Assembly (NCBI GenBank): GCA_021443605.1
Contig: JABUTQ010000045.1
Location: 1-7,617 of the forward strand
Length of the DNA stretch: 7,617 nt
Source of the DNA: Bacteroidales bacterium
GTDB lineage: Bacteria > Bacteroidota > Bacteroidia > Bacteroidales > UBA932
Reading direction: 5' to 3'
Shown here: positions 6,642 through 7,617 of the stretch, in pieces
How the letters are laid out: every line of letters starts with the position of its first letter
Position numbering within the stretch: position 1 is the stretch's first letter
Translations under genes and position numbers: made by a program
Notes under the pieces: generated by a model
What the model was told of the DNA's origin: nothing
What the model saw: the letters and a program-made list of their open reading frames with translations, nothing else
Database searches by the model: none

Positions 6642-7604
6642 CTATTTTGACTGTTGTGCTCTCCATGCCTTTGTGCGGACGTGGAAATTCTCGCGCAGGC
6701 ATTCACTGTAAAGCCAAGGCTCGCCAGAATGGATATCCCCCATGTTCAGTTTTCCCAAGATGGGCTTGTATTCGTGTGCAGGATAGTCGGTTACGAGCAC
6801 CTTACAAGTCGGTGAAGTGACCACTGTTACCGTGTCGTTCAGCTTACCGGGGATGGAATCGGTTGACCAGTTCACAGGATTGATACACATCGTGCCCGGT
6901 ATAGTCGTCATCTTGAGGATATACTTAACGTCCTTTACGGTATTGTAGCAGATTATTACGCCTGTATCGTCTGCCCCCTGCGCAGCCTTCAAGTTGCGGC
7001 TCTCGAGGGTATCAGACGGAGTAACCTTATAACCAATCACATACGCTGCTACAAGATGCTTCATCTGATCTTCGTTCAAGCTCTTTACAAGCTCTACCGT
7101 GGCTGCAGCTCCCTGACTGAATCCGGCGATTATGAACGGACGGCTCGTATCCCTACGGGAGTTGAAGTTTTCAAACGCAGCCTTTATGTCCTTCATAGGG
7201 ATGCGCATCCGCTCATAAACCAAGTTGTCATCTTCCGGCAGAAAGGCCTCAATGGTCGTATGGCGATAGTACGGAGCGTAAAAGTTGTTGCCGTCTGCCA
7301 TATACTCTGCAATCCTCGTGAATTCGATATCCATCCGGTCGCGATGATTCTTGCTCCAGACGTCGGCATAGTGGCATACCATGCTGTCGCTCGTCTTCCA
7401 GTCCATTTCCCAGGTTGAGACAAGGTAAAACACGTCTGCCCCCTCTCCTGTGGCATCCCCTTTCGTAATGTGCCACATCGTTTCATTGTCATAGTCCGGC
7501 GCATTGGGGATATATTCGTCAGCCTCTGAAGCACAGCCACATAGAGCGAGTGCCACAATTGTAGAGATTACTGAAATGTAGGTACAATATGTTGTTTTAT
7601 TCAT
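6642..7604 (-). CDS. DUF3089 family alpha/beta-hydrolase lipoprotein
   Basis: A 320-residue exported serine-hydrolase-like protein. The signal peptide ends in a lipobox (LALCGC) with Cys24 lipidated; the next residues, ASEADE, are acidic, which resembles the surface-export signal of Bacteroidetes lipoproteins. DUF3089 hallmarks appear in order: NNFYAPYYRHTT (106-117), nucleophile elbow GFSQGA (161-166) with Ser163, CINPVNW (240-246), and a C-terminal GDIHSGEPWLYSECLREN (289-306) matching the end of the domain, where His292 and Asp290 are candidates for the rest of the triad. Length is normal for the family. The reaction is not established for DUF3089; ester or thioester hydrolysis is inferred from the fold. 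It is the first gene of the apparent operon, with its ATG 13 bp from the window edge, so its promoter is not visible. The stop TAG (6644-6642) lies 15 bp before the ATG of the next gene. Confidence 0.9.
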   Translation of the reverse strand: MNKTTYCTYISVISTIVALALCGCASEADEYIPNAPDYDNETMWHITKGDATGEGADVFYLVSTWEMDWKTSDSMVCHYADVWSKNHRDRMDIEFTRIAEYMADGNNFYAPYYRHTTIEAFLPEDDNLVYERMRIPMKDIKAAFENFNSRRDTSRPFIIAGFSQGAAATVELVKSLNEDQMKHLVAAYVIGYKVTPSDTLESRNLKAAQGADDTGVIICYNTVKDVKYILKMTTIPGTMCINPVNWSTDSIPGKLNDTVTVVTSPTCKVLVTDYPAHEYKPILGKLNMGDIHSGEPWLYSECLRENFHVRTKAWRAQQSK

Positions 7605-7617
7605 AATTCGTTTAATT

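Larger units (their letters stand above)
557..7604 (-). other. Probable five-gene operon of envelope hydrolases
   Basis: Five genes run in the same direction with spacings of 15, -4, 2 and 0 bp: DUF3089 lipoprotein, DUF4153/deoxyribosyltransferase-like fusion, Ntn hydrolase, carboxylesterase and M14 carboxypeptidase. No hairpin or promoter-sized gap occurs between them, so one transcript is the simplest reading. Four of the five are exported hydrolases with apparently complete catalytic residues. The first larger gap (68 bp) is before the M16 gene. Operon extent to the right is unknown because the window ends 13 bp upstream of the first gene. Confidence 0.78.

Noticed and set aside
557..7604. 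A polysaccharide utilisation locus or a known defence island
   Set aside because: No SusC/SusD, glycosidase, sensor kinase, nuclease, methyltransferase or integrase is visible in the window; only the deoxyribosyltransferase-like domain hints at nucleotide biology.

Overview
The window reads as Bacteroidales chromosome, probably from a gut-type genome. The evidence is moderate GC, starts without Shine-Dalgarno sequences behind A/T-rich leaders, and family members of a very Bacteroidetes-like kind (M16 and M14 peptidases, a DUF3089 lipoprotein, a DUF4153 membrane protein). A candidate promoter also fits the Bacteroidales -33 TTTG / -7 TAnnTTTG pattern. The genus cannot be fixed from the sequence. 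Every gene lies on the minus strand, so transcription runs from right to left.

Layout in transcription order: (1) 7604-6642, a DUF3089 alpha/beta-hydrolase lipoprotein. (2) 6626-5004, a polytopic DUF4153-type membrane protein whose C-terminus is a nucleoside 2-deoxyribosyltransferase-like domain. (3) 5007-3853, a membrane-anchored Ntn hydrolase of the choloylglycine hydrolase / linear amide C-N hydrolase class. (4) 3850-2342, a secreted type-B carboxylesterase. (5) 2341-557, a lipoprotein M14 zinc carboxypeptidase. These five are packed with gaps of 15, -4, 2 and 0 bp and very probably form one operon whose promoter lies beyond the right edge. After 68 bp comes (6), the N-terminal 162 codons of an M16 zinc peptidase running off the left edge, with its own candidate promoter. 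No RNA genes, mobile elements, repeats or CRISPR arrays were seen, and no stretch over 300 bp lacks a gene.

Taken together, the region encodes a set of exported hydrolases with different chemistries (serine esterase, alpha/beta hydrolase, cysteine Ntn amidase, metallocarboxypeptidase, metalloendopeptidase), anchored to or released into the cell envelope. A plausible but unproven reading is stepwise breakdown of an acylated or esterified peptide-like substrate. The odd member is gene 2, where a soluble nucleoside/nucleotide-type enzyme domain sits where the usual C-terminal part of DUF4153 proteins would be. It is the best candidate here for something not yet described.
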